A DNA stretch of 64,000 nt from Streptomyces cathayae (GTDB lineage: Bacteria > Actinomycetota > Actinomycetes > Streptomycetales > Streptomycetaceae), in contig NZ_CP121682.1 in assembly GCF_029760955.1 (NCBI RefSeq), positions 1,798,001 to 1,862,000 on the forward strand, written 5' to 3'. The position numbers and the translations under genes were made by a program. Every line of letters starts with the position of its first letter. Position 1 is the stretch's first letter. The notes below the pieces were generated by a model, which was not told the DNA's origin, made no database searches, and was given only the letters and a program-made list of their open reading frames with translations. Positions 1 through 7,350 of this stretch are shown here, piece by piece.

Positions 1-380
1 TGCCCGGCGGAACCGTCGAGGCCGGGGAGTCCCTCGAAGCCGCGGTGGTCCGCGAACTCCGCGAGGAGACCGGCCTGATCGCCCGTTCTGCCGACGTCAG
101 GCTCCTGGGAACGCTCGTCGACCACGTCGAAGACGTCCTGCGGGTCACGGTGGGTGCCCTCGTTCACGCCTGGCGGGGACAGCCGACCCGGCAACCGGAC
201 GAAAGCATCGGCGACTGGGCCTGGTATCCCCTGGACCAGCTTCCCGACGGCTTGTTCGTGTGCAGCGCACACATCCTGACGGCCTGGCGTCCCGACCTGC
301 CCATCGACCACACCCCCGCGCACTTCACGCCCTTCGCCCACAGCCCGTCGCCCTCGACGCCGACGGGCGGCGTGGCATGA
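1..380 (+). CDS. Nudix hydrolase, C-terminal part (cut by window edge)
   Basis: The reading frame is already open at base 3 and ends at a TGA. The first residues carry a Nudix box: GGTVEAGES, then about seven residues, then [10 protein letters not shown], matching the family signature GX5EX7REUXEEXGU that binds the divalent metal used to cleave nucleoside-diphosphate-X substrates. About 125 residues remain. The tail after roughly residue 100 is rich in Pro, Ser and Thr and looks unstructured. The N-terminus and true start lie outside the window. Substrate cannot be told from the fragment; sanitising oxidised nucleotides and a regulatory role are both possible. Confidence 0.85.
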   Translation, partial: PGGTVEAGESLEAAVVRELREETGLIARSADVRLLGTLVDHVEDVLRVTVGALVHAWRGQPTRQPDESIGDWAWYPLDQLPDGLFVCSAHILTAWRPDLPIDHTPAHFTPFAHSPSPSTPTGGVA

Positions 381-509
381 CATCCACCCGCGAGCCCGGG
401 CTGTTCCGACCCCCGTAACAGGCGGTGGGGCAGCCGAAGCAGCCGCGGACGATGTGCGGCTGGCATGGGCTTCTGCGGAAGAACCGGCGGGTCTCGGTGG
501 ACGAGCCGG

Positions 510-1073
510 CTAACGCGCCACGCGGTGGCGGAGGTGGACGACTCCCGAGCCGAAGACGCGGGTCTCGACGAGTTCGAGGTCCACCCGGCGCTCACTCCGG
601 GGAAAGAACGGGATGCCGCCGCCGACCAGCACCGGGTGGACCACGGCCCGGTACTCGTCGATCAGACCCGACGCGGCCGCCTCGGCGGCGAGGGCCGCGC
701 CGCCGATCGCGATGTCGCCCTCCCCCGGCTCGGCCCGCCACCGCTCGATCTCCTCCGCCAGGCCGCCGGAGGCCAGGCGGGCATGGCCCCGCACCTCCGA
801 CAGCGTGGTCGAGAACACCACCTTGGGCAGCGGCTTCCAGAGCGCGGTCCACTCGAGCTGGGAGTCGTCGAGCGAGGGATCCTGGTCGGCGGTCTCCCAG
901 TACAGCATCGTCTCGTACAGCCGTCGTCCCAGCAGATGAACGCCGACCTCCCGGATCTCGTCGATCCAGAAGCGGAAGACCTCCTCGTCGGGCTCCGTCC
1001 AGTCGAAGCCGCCGTCCGGTCCGACGATGTAGCCGTCCAGCGAGACGCCCATCGAATAGGTCACGTTGCGCAT
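510..1073 (-). CDS. Dihydrofolate reductase family protein (RibD C-terminal-like)
   Basis: 187 residues, the usual size for this family. It opens with RNVTYSMGVSLDGYIVGPDG, typical of small DHFR/RibD-C-fold reductases, continues with HLLGRRLYETM, and has GDIAIGGAALAAE and DEYRAVVHPVLVGGG in the second half, which in the family form the NADPH-binding and strand elements. The ATG is preceded by GAGGAGGA at a 6-base spacing, which fixes the start. It is probably a cytosolic NAD(P)H-dependent reductase of unknown substrate; many Streptomyces genomes hold dozens of paralogues. It stands alone, convergent with the Nudix gene and about 0.43 kb downstream of hemE on the same strand. Confidence 0.85.
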   Translation of the reverse strand: MRNVTYSMGVSLDGYIVGPDGGFDWTEPDEEVFRFWIDEIREVGVHLLGRRLYETMLYWETADQDPSLDDSQLEWTALWKPLPKVVFSTTLSEVRGHARLASGGLAEEIERWRAEPGEGDIAIGGAALAAEAAASGLIDEYRAVVHPVLVGGGIPFFPRSERRVDLELVETRVFGSGVVHLRHRVAR

Positions 1074-1423
1074 CGGAAGTCCTCCTCGGTGACGGGTTCG
1101 ACAGTACGACCGCCGGACGCCGCAGGACTCATTGCGGCTCGCGGGATTCCCCTGTGTCGAGTCACCTCACAAGGTCCCCGGCGGGGCAGGACACGGTGCG
1201 CGGCCCGGACGTCAGCCGGTCAGGTGGGTCACCACCGAGCGCATCGCGTGGCGCAGGGCCGGAAAAGGGCGGCGTCGTGGTCGCCGCCGTCGAAGGTGTG
1301 CCGGCGCTGGTCGCGTCGACCTGACGGAGGGCGTCGGTGACGGTCGTGGTGCCGGAAGGAGCGGCCACGGCTTCGTCGGGGGCATGCTGGTCGCCCGGTC
1401 CCTGGGACCGGCCGCTCCCGCCG

Positions 1424-1470
1424 CCGGGTCCGCGCCCGGCCTGCTGTCTGCAGGCCGGGCGCGGACCCGG
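1424..1470 (-). terminator. Strong hairpin after hemE
   Basis: A 21-bp perfect inverted repeat (1424-1444 with 1450-1470) with a 5-base loop lies about 30 bases past the hemE stop. No T-tract follows on the minus strand, as is common for Streptomyces terminators. The rest of 1074-1499 shows no convincing gene. Confidence 0.7.
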
Positions 1471-1499
1471 GGCCGGTGGTTGAGCCGGCGGGCGGCGGG

Positions 1500-2567
1500 T
1501 CAGCGGGCGGTGAGGGTGTGGACGTGGTCCACCAGGCGGGTCAGGGCGTCCGCTTCGGTGTTCGGCATGACGCCGTGGCCGAGGTTGAAGATGTGGCCCT
1601 CGAGGCCCTCCGCCTGGGCCAGGACCTCGCGGGTCTTCGCCTCGACGGCCTCGGTGCCGGCGAACAGCACGGTCGGGTCGAGGTTGCCCTGGAGTGCCTT
1701 GCCGGGACCGACGCGGCGGACGGCCTCGTCCAGGGGGACGCGCCAGTCGACGCCCACCACGTCCGCGCCGGCCTCGCCCATCAGGCCGAGGAGTTCGCCG
1801 GTGCCGACACCGAAGTGGATGCGGGGGACGCCGTACCCGGACACCGCGTCGAGGACCTTGGCCGAGGCGGACATCACCGAGCGCCGGTAGTCGGCGGGGG
1901 CGAGCGCGCCGGCCCAGGAGTCGAAGAGCTGGACCGCGGAGGCACCGGCCTCGATCTGCACGGTGAGGAAGGCGGCGGTGATGTCCGCGAGGCGGTCGAG
2001 GAGGTCGGCCCAGAGTTCCGGGTCGCCGTACATCATCGCCTTGGCGTTCTCGTAGGTGCGGGACGGGCCGCCCTCGATGAGATAGCTGGCGAGGGTGAAC
2101 GGGGCGCCCGCGAAGCCGATGAGCGGGGTGGAGCCCAGCTCGGCGGTCAGCAGGCGGTACGCCTCGGTGACGTAGGAGACGTCCTCCGGGGTGAGGTCGC
2201 GCAGCCGGGCCAGGTCGGCGCGGGTGCGGAAGGGCTCCTCGACGACGGGGCCGATGCCGGGCTTGATGTCGAGGTCGATCCCGATGGCCTTGAGGGGGAC
2301 GACGATGTCGCTGAAGTAGATCGCCGCGTCGACGTTGTGCCGGCGGACCGGCTGGAGCGTGATCTCGGCGACGAGGTCGGGGCGCATGCAGGAGTCGAGC
2401 ATCGCGATGCCCTCGCGCACCTTGCGGTACTCCGGCAGTGAGCGGCCCGCCTGCCGCATGAACCACACCGGAGTGTGCGGAACCGGCTCACGCCGGCACG
2501 CCTTGAGGAAGGCACTGTCGTACGTCTGGGTCGGCTGCTTGCCCCGGGGGCTGACATTGGCACTCAC
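1500..2567 (-). CDS. hemE: Uroporphyrinogen decarboxylase
   Basis: 355 residues, normal family length. It catalyses decarboxylation of the four acetate side chains of uroporphyrinogen III to give coproporphyrinogen III in cytosolic haem synthesis. The hallmark VWFMRQAGRSLPEYR appears near residue 35, IYFSDI near residue 80 carries the key Asp, and the second signature region GFAGAPFTLASYLIEG lies near the middle; the conserved HFGVGT and HIFNLGHGV are near the C-terminus. The open frame runs much further upstream, but family alignment starts at the GTG at 2567 (SANVSPRGKQ), just ahead of the first conserved block. The gene is divergent from the DUF3000 gene with a 159-base gap. The pair matches the hemE neighbourhood in other streptomycetes. 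Confidence 0.96.
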   Translation of the reverse strand: MSANVSPRGKQPTQTYDSAFLKACRREPVPHTPVWFMRQAGRSLPEYRKVREGIAMLDSCMRPDLVAEITLQPVRRHNVDAAIYFSDIVVPLKAIGIDLDIKPGIGPVVEEPFRTRADLARLRDLTPEDVSYVTEAYRLLTAELGSTPLIGFAGAPFTLASYLIEGGPSRTYENAKAMMYGDPELWADLLDRLADITAAFLTVQIEAGASAVQLFDSWAGALAPADYRRSVMSASAKVLDAVSGYGVPRIHFGVGTGELLGLMGEAGADVVGVDWRVPLDEAVRRVGPGKALQGNLDPTVLFAGTEAVEAKTREVLAQAEGLEGHIFNLGHGVMPNTEADALTRLVDHVHTLTAR

Positions 2568-2726
2568 ACCAGCCAGTCTCGCATGGTCCGCCGGTGACCT
2601 CGCACCGCAGGCCATCCGGCGCACGGTACCCGCACGCCGCGCCCGGGACGACACGATCCGGACACCGTGCTGCGCCGTGGGTGTCCTTCCCCGCGCCGGG
2701 GCCGCGTTCCCCTTAATCTTCCCCGC

Positions 2727-3404
2727 ATGGCTGCGGCTCAAGGACGATTGTCGGACGGCAAGGGCGGTATGGACGAGGCGAAGAACACCGGGGAGGACCT
2801 CGGGCAGGAGGGCGCGGCGCCCCCGCTGCCCTTTCGGACGGCCGTCGACGCGATGCGGGGCGCGCGGCTGCGGCCGCAGATCGAGGTAGAGACCACGCCC
2901 GCGCCCACCCGGCTCGCCCCCTACGCGCACGCGCTGGAGGCGGCGGTCGTGGACGGTGAGCAGGAGCTGGCGGACGGCCGGCTGGTACTGCTGCACGACC
3001 CGGCCGGGCACGACGCCTGGCGGGGCACCTTCCGGCTGGTGACGCTGGTGCGCGCGGAACTGGAGCCGGAGATGGCGGCGGATCCGCTGCTGCCGGAGGT
3101 GTGCTGGTCCTGGCTGACCGGCGCGCTCTCGGCCCGCGACCTGACGTACGGCGAACCCAGCGGCACGGTCACGCGGGCGAGTTCGCACTACTTCGGCGGG
3201 CTGTCCGAGCGCCCCGCCGCCTCGCAGATCGAGATCCGCGCCTCGTGGACGCCGCGGGAGGGGCCGGGCGGGGTGCCGGACACCGCCGCCCATCTGGTCG
3301 CCTGGTGCGATCTGCTGGCCCAGGTCGCCGGGCTGCCCCCGGCGGCTCCGGGGGACGCGTCGGTGGTGACGCTCCCTCAGCGGAGGGGGCCGCAGTCGCG
3401 CTGA
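2727..3404 (+). CDS. DUF3000 domain-containing protein
   Basis: 225 residues, a conserved actinobacterial protein of unknown function. The conserved core starts at LPFRTAVDAMRGARLRPQIEVE (about residue 35) and includes LVLLHDPAGHDAWRGTFRLV, the acidic-aromatic CWSWLTGAL, and SSHYFGGLSERP, followed by EIRASWTP and HLVAWCDLLAQVAGLPP; these blocks define the DUF. The ATG at 2727 is chosen because the upstream frame is low in conservation and the gene is divergent from hemE. No signal peptide or membrane segment is seen, so it is cytosolic. It lies between hemE and whiI, as it does in S. coelicolor; a role linked to either cannot be deduced. Confidence 0.85.
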   Translation: MAAAQGRLSDGKGGMDEAKNTGEDLGQEGAAPPLPFRTAVDAMRGARLRPQIEVETTPAPTRLAPYAHALEAAVVDGEQELADGRLVLLHDPAGHDAWRGTFRLVTLVRAELEPEMAADPLLPEVCWSWLTGALSARDLTYGEPSGTVTRASSHYFGGLSERPAASQIEIRASWTPREGPGGVPDTAAHLVAWCDLLAQVAGLPPAAPGDASVVTLPQRRGPQSR

Positions 3405-3428
3405 GCGTCCCCTCCTGGACCCCGGCCC

Positions 3429-3456
3429 TCACACATGGCGATCTCTTTGTCGATAC
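3429..3456 (+). promoter_or_regulatory. Candidate sigma-WhiG promoter of whiI
   Basis: TCAC (3429-3432), a 16-base spacer and GTCGATAC (3449-3456) resemble the sigma-WhiG/FliA-type pattern TAAA-N15/16-GCCGATAA. In S. coelicolor whiI is known to depend on sigma-WhiG. The match is imperfect in both boxes, so this is a candidate only. Transcription would begin about 110 bases before the upstream TTG start candidate. Confidence 0.45.
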
Positions 3457-3673
3457 GGCCACTTTCGGAAGCGTTGTGACGCTGACCGAAACCGTTCGGT
3501 CTTCGAATGATCGACCGCGTGTCCGAATTGCACATATTGTTACTCACCAGATCGTGATCATTCTCTAAAGGAGACCGGGTTTGTTGCCGAAGACGACTGT
3601 GACCTTGAAAGCACGGTTGAGCCCGGCTTCACCCCCACGAGCCGGCCCCGTCCCCGCCACCCCAGGAGGCCTG

Positions 3674-4333
3674 GTGTCCGTTCTCCTCGAGCAGCCCGCA
3701 AGCCTGGTCGCCTACCGCCCGAACAAGCCGACCGCCATGGTGGTCGTGGCCGACCCCCGCGTCCGTTCCACCGTCACCCGCCATCTGTGGGCGCTCGGTG
3801 TGCGCGACGTGATCGAGGCCTCGTCCGTCGCGGAGGCTCGTCCCCGCATCGGCAACCCCCGCGACATCTGCGTCGCCGACGTCCACCTGCCGGACGGTTC
3901 CGGCCTCACCCTCCTCTCCGAGACCCGAGCGGCGGGCTGGCCCAACGGCCTCGCCCTGTCCGCCGCCGACGACATCGGCGCCGTGCGCAACGCCCTCGCG
4001 GGCGGAGTGAAGGGCTACGTCGTCACCGGCACCCGCACCAACCTCGGACTCCCCTCCCGTCCCGGAGCCGCTCCCCTCGGCGCCGGCCCCCGTCTGCACC
4101 GCCGCCCCCCGGGTGCTCCGAGCCACCCGGGCGGCTACCGCGAACTGTCCGGCCGTGAGGTCGAGGTGCTGCGGCTGGTGGCGGAGGGCCAGTCCAACAA
4201 GGCCATCGGCGTCTCGATGGGCCTGTCCGCACTGACCGTCAAGAGCCACCTCGCCCGCATCGCCCGCAAGCTCGGTACCGGCGACCGCGCGGGGATGGTG
4301 GCGGTGGCCCTGCGCACGGGCATCATCCACTGA
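3674..4333 (+). CDS. whiI: Atypical response regulator WhiI
   Basis: 219 residues from the GTG at 3674, which has AGGAGG 4 bases upstream. An in-frame TTG at 3581, with AAAGGAG 7 bases upstream, would add 31 residues and cannot be excluded. Residues 15-120 form a receiver-like domain. The strand 1 acidic pair reads VADP rather than VDD, the acceptor-type Asp is in CVADVHLPDGSG, and the usual Lys after the last strand is missing (KGYVVTG), so the phosphorylation pocket is degenerate. Residues 155-219 hold a LuxR/NarL HTH (ELSGREVEVLRLVAEG-SNKAIG, TVKSHLARI). WhiI is an orphan regulator needed for sporulation septation in aerial hyphae and partners other Whi regulators. Order and sequence match SCO6029 from memory. 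Confidence 0.92.
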   Translation: MSVLLEQPASLVAYRPNKPTAMVVVADPRVRSTVTRHLWALGVRDVIEASSVAEARPRIGNPRDICVADVHLPDGSGLTLLSETRAAGWPNGLALSAADDIGAVRNALAGGVKGYVVTGTRTNLGLPSRPGAAPLGAGPRLHRRPPGAPSHPGGYRELSGREVEVLRLVAEGQSNKAIGVSMGLSALTVKSHLARIARKLGTGDRAGMVAVALRTGIIH

Positions 4334-4496
4334 CCTCGCCGCCCCGCCGCGCTCCCCGACAGCCCCCTGCCGTTCCCCTCCGTCCCGCTCTCCCTCTGCC
4401 GAACGTTCACCGGACTGACTGGTTTACGACCCCCCGGCGCCTGCCGACGGAACGTTCCGTCGGCGGGCGCCTTCACGGCATGGCTACTCTTGACAG

Positions 4497-5795
4497 GTGA
4501 CCGACGCCCACGACACCGCAGCAGACAGCTCCCTGCGAACCACCGGAGGCGCCCCTCCGGACGACAACGGATCACCTGCTACGGAGGCGCCGACCCCCTT
4601 GCTCGAACCGCGTGAGGGCATCCCGCCCGTGATCACGGGCGGGGCCGCCCTCGCCGAGGTGACCGCCGCCTTCGCCGCGGGCACCGGACCGGTCGCCGTC
4701 GACGCCGAGCGCGCCTCCGGCTACCGCTACGGCCAGCGCGCCTACCTCGTCCAGCTGCGCCGTGCGGGCGCCGGGTCCGCCCTGATCGACCCCGTCGCCT
4801 GCCCGGACCTGTCCGGCCTGGGCCAGGCGCTGTCCGGCGCCGAGTGGGTGCTGCACGCCGCCACCCAGGACCTGCCCTGCCTGCGCGAGATAGGGATGCT
4901 GCCCGGCCGCCTCTTCGACACCGAACTGGCCGGACGCCTGGCCGGCTTCCCCCGGGTCGGCCTCGGCGCGATGGTCGAGAACGTGCTCGGCTTCGTCCTG
5001 GAGAAGGGCCACTCCGCCGTCGACTGGTCCACCCGCCCGCTGCCCGAGCCCTGGCTGCGCTACGCCGCCCTCGACGTCGAGCTCCTGGTCGACCTGCGGC
5101 ACGCCCTGGAGAAGGAACTGGACCGGCAGGGCAAACTGGAGTGGGCCCTGCAGGAGTTCGAGGCGATCGCCTCGGCGCCGCCGCCGGAGCCCCGCAAGGA
5201 CCCCTGGCGGCGCACCTCCGGCATGCACAAGGTGCGCAGGCGCCGGCAGATGGCCGTCGTCAGGGAGCTGTGGCAGGTCCGGGACCGGATCGCGCAGCGC
5301 CGGGACGTCTCCCCGGGCAAGGTGCTCTCCGACGCCGCCATCGTCGAGGCCGCGCTCGCCCTCCCGGTCAACGTCCACGCCCTGGGCGCGCTGAACGGGT
5401 TCGGGCCGCGGGTGGGGCGGCGCCAGCTGGAGCAGTGGCAGACGGCCGTCGACCGGGCGAGGGCACTGCCCGAGTCCCAGTTGCCGCAGCCCGGACAGCC
5501 GGTGACCGGTCCGCCGCCGCCGCGCGCCTGGGCGGACAAGGACCCGGTGGCCGCGGCCCGGCTCTCCGCGGCCCGCGCGGGGGTGAGCGCGCTCGCCGAA
5601 CGGCTGAACATGCCGCAGGAGAACCTGATCACCCCGGACACGGTGCGCAGGGTGTGCTGGGAGCCCCCGCAGTCGGCCGACAGGGAGTCCGTCGCGGCGG
5701 TGCTGGCCGGGTACGGGGCGCGGCCGTGGCAGGTGGAACAGGTGACCCCGGTGCTGGTCACCGCACTGGTCTCCGGCGGTTCGGGAGGGCTCTGA
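4497..5795 (+). CDS. rnd: Ribonuclease D-like 3'-5' exonuclease
   Basis: 432 residues. An acidic, Pro-rich N-terminus of about 45 residues precedes a DEDD exonuclease domain: VAVDAERASG carries the first Asp/Glu pair, HAATQDLPCL the second Asp, and RYAALDVELLVDL the final Tyr and Asp. An HRDC domain follows around residues 235-320 (VRELWQVRDRIAQRRDVSPGK, then DAAIVEAA). A C-terminal extension of about 100 residues is typical of the actinobacterial proteins. The enzyme trims 3' ends of structured RNAs such as tRNA precursors in the cytosol. The GTG at 4497 opens the frame; no strong Shine-Dalgarno is seen. It follows whiI in the conserved order. Confidence 0.9.
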   Translation: MTDAHDTAADSSLRTTGGAPPDDNGSPATEAPTPLLEPREGIPPVITGGAALAEVTAAFAAGTGPVAVDAERASGYRYGQRAYLVQLRRAGAGSALIDPVACPDLSGLGQALSGAEWVLHAATQDLPCLREIGMLPGRLFDTELAGRLAGFPRVGLGAMVENVLGFVLEKGHSAVDWSTRPLPEPWLRYAALDVELLVDLRHALEKELDRQGKLEWALQEFEAIASAPPPEPRKDPWRRTSGMHKVRRRRQMAVVRELWQVRDRIAQRRDVSPGKVLSDAAIVEAALALPVNVHALGALNGFGPRVGRRQLEQWQTAVDRARALPESQLPQPGQPVTGPPPPRAWADKDPVAAARLSAARAGVSALAERLNMPQENLITPDTVRRVCWEPPQSADRESVAAVLAGYGARPWQVEQVTPVLVTALVSGGSGGL

Positions 5796-6045
5796 GGGCC
5801 GCCGGCGGTGCCCGTCGCGGGGCGGGGGCGGGGAGAGGACGGCCGGGATCTCGCCTGCCGCGACGGTCTGACCTGTGCTCCCCCGCACCCCGAAGGAACC
5901 ATCGCAACAGAGCGGCGACGTCGGGATCGCGCCAAGATCCTCGGAGCGGGTCCACGTCCGCACCGACCGCGCTCCCGGACTCCGCGGGGTGCGACGGCTC
6001 CGCCGGGAGTGTGAGCTTCGCCGCTCGGTTCCGTGGGGCTGGGCA

Positions 6046-6088
6046 GCTACATTACCCACAAGTAGCATAGGCTCTGAGCGCGCGCTCA
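6046..6088. promoter_or_regulatory. Two operator-like inverted repeats before the fad operon
   Basis: GCTAC (6046-6050) and GTAGC (6062-6066) flank an AT-richer 11-base centre, and the perfect 14-bp palindrome TGAGCGCGCGCTCA sits at 6075-6088. Both are just upstream of the thiolase start (6133). TetR-family FadR-type repressors bind such sites before beta-oxidation genes in actinobacteria, but no regulator can be named. The remainder of 5796-6132 shows no gene. Confidence 0.4.
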
Positions 6089-6132
6089 GCGCAACGCAGC
6101 AGTGCCATCCCGCACCCTGGAGGAGAGCCATC

Positions 6133-7350
6133 GTGCCTCGTACCGTCAGGGACGTCGTCTTCGTCGACGGCGTCCGCACCCCGTTCGGCAAGGCGGGCCC
6201 CAAGGGCATCTACCACGAGACCCGGGCCGACGACCTCGTCGTGAAGGCGATCCGGGAGCTGCTGCGCCGCAACCCCGGACTCGACCCGAAGAAGATCGAC
6301 GAGGTCGCCATCGCCGCGACCACGCAGATCGGCGACCAGGGCCTGACCATCGGCCGCACCGCCGGCATCCTCGCGGGCCTGCCCACCTCGGTCCCCGGCT
6401 ACTCCATCGACCGCATGTGCGCGGGCGCCCTGACCGCCGTGACCGCGGTGGCCGGCTCCGTCGCCTTCGGCGCGTACGACGTGGCCGTCGCGGGCGGTGT
6501 CGAGCACATGGGCCGCCACCCGATGGGCGAGGGCGTCGACCCCAACCCCCGGTTCGTCTCCGAGAAGCTGGTCGACGAGTCCGCCCTGTTCATGGGCATG
6601 ACCGCGGAGAACCTGCACGACCGCTACCCCACGATCACCAAGCAGCGCGCCGACGAGTACGCGGTGCGCTCGCAGGAGAAGGCCGCCAAGGCGTACGCCG
6701 ACGGCAAGATCCAGGCCGACCTGGTGCCGGTCTCGGTGCGCCGCACCAACGAGGAGGCCGGCGAGACGGGCTGGGGCCTGGTCACCGCCGACGAGCCGAT
6801 GCGTCCGGGCACCACCCTGGAGAACCTGGCCGGGCTGAAGACGCCGTTCCGCGTCCACGGCCGGGTCACCGCCGGCAACGCGGCCGGTCTGAACGACGGC
6901 GCCACCGCCTCGCTCATCGCCTCCGAGGACTTCGCCCGCGAGAACGACCTCCCGGTGAAGATGCGTCTGGTCTCGTACTCCTTCGTGGGCGTCGAGCCGG
7001 AGGTCATGGGCTACGGTCCGATCCCGGCCACGGAGAAGGCGCTCGCCCAGGCGGGTCTTTCCATCTCCGACATCGGCCTGTTCGAGATCAACGAGGCCTT
7101 CGCCGTCCAGGTGCTGGCCTTCCTGGAGCACTACGGCATCGCCGACGACGACGCGCGCGTCAACCAGTACGGCGGCGCCATCGCCTTCGGCCACCCGCTG
7201 GCCTCCTCCGGCGTCCGGCTGATGACGCAGCTGGCCCGCCAGTTCGAGGAGCAGCCGCACGTCCGCTACGGCCTGACCACCATGTGCGTCGGCTTCGGCA
7301 TGGGCGCGACGGTCATCTGGGAGAACCCGCACTTCGAGGGGGACAAGTGA
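6133..7350 (+). CDS. fadA: Acetyl-CoA C-acyltransferase (thiolase)
   Basis: 405 residues, full thiolase length. The enzyme cleaves 3-ketoacyl-CoA with CoA in fatty acid beta-oxidation. Seen: VFVDGVRTPFGK at the N-terminus, the nucleophilic Cys in SIDRMCAGALTAV (near residue 95), VAGGVEHMGRHPMG, the NEAFAVQ block, the catalytic His in AFGHPLASSG and the second Cys in TTMCVGFGMGAT near the end. The GTG at 6133 is chosen because GGAGGAG lies a few bases upstream and the family N-terminus aligns; the frame is open further upstream. The next gene begins inside this stop codon, indicating translational coupling. Together they form the thiolase and multifunctional subunits of a FadAB-type system, matching SCO6027-SCO6026 from memory. 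Confidence 0.93.
   Translation: MPRTVRDVVFVDGVRTPFGKAGPKGIYHETRADDLVVKAIRELLRRNPGLDPKKIDEVAIAATTQIGDQGLTIGRTAGILAGLPTSVPGYSIDRMCAGALTAVTAVAGSVAFGAYDVAVAGGVEHMGRHPMGEGVDPNPRFVSEKLVDESALFMGMTAENLHDRYPTITKQRADEYAVRSQEKAAKAYADGKIQADLVPVSVRRTNEEAGETGWGLVTADEPMRPGTTLENLAGLKTPFRVHGRVTAGNAAGLNDGATASLIASEDFARENDLPVKMRLVSYSFVGVEPEVMGYGPIPATEKALAQAGLSISDIGLFEINEAFAVQVLAFLEHYGIADDDARVNQYGGAIAFGHPLASSGVRLMTQLARQFEEQPHVRYGLTTMCVGFGMGATVIWENPHFEGDK

Noticed and set aside
1074..1423. Minus-strand phrase FDGGDHDAAL and, in another frame, ALRHAMRSVVTHLTG
   Set aside because: It could be the tail of a broken gene, but it is too short and lacks any supporting upstream similarity.
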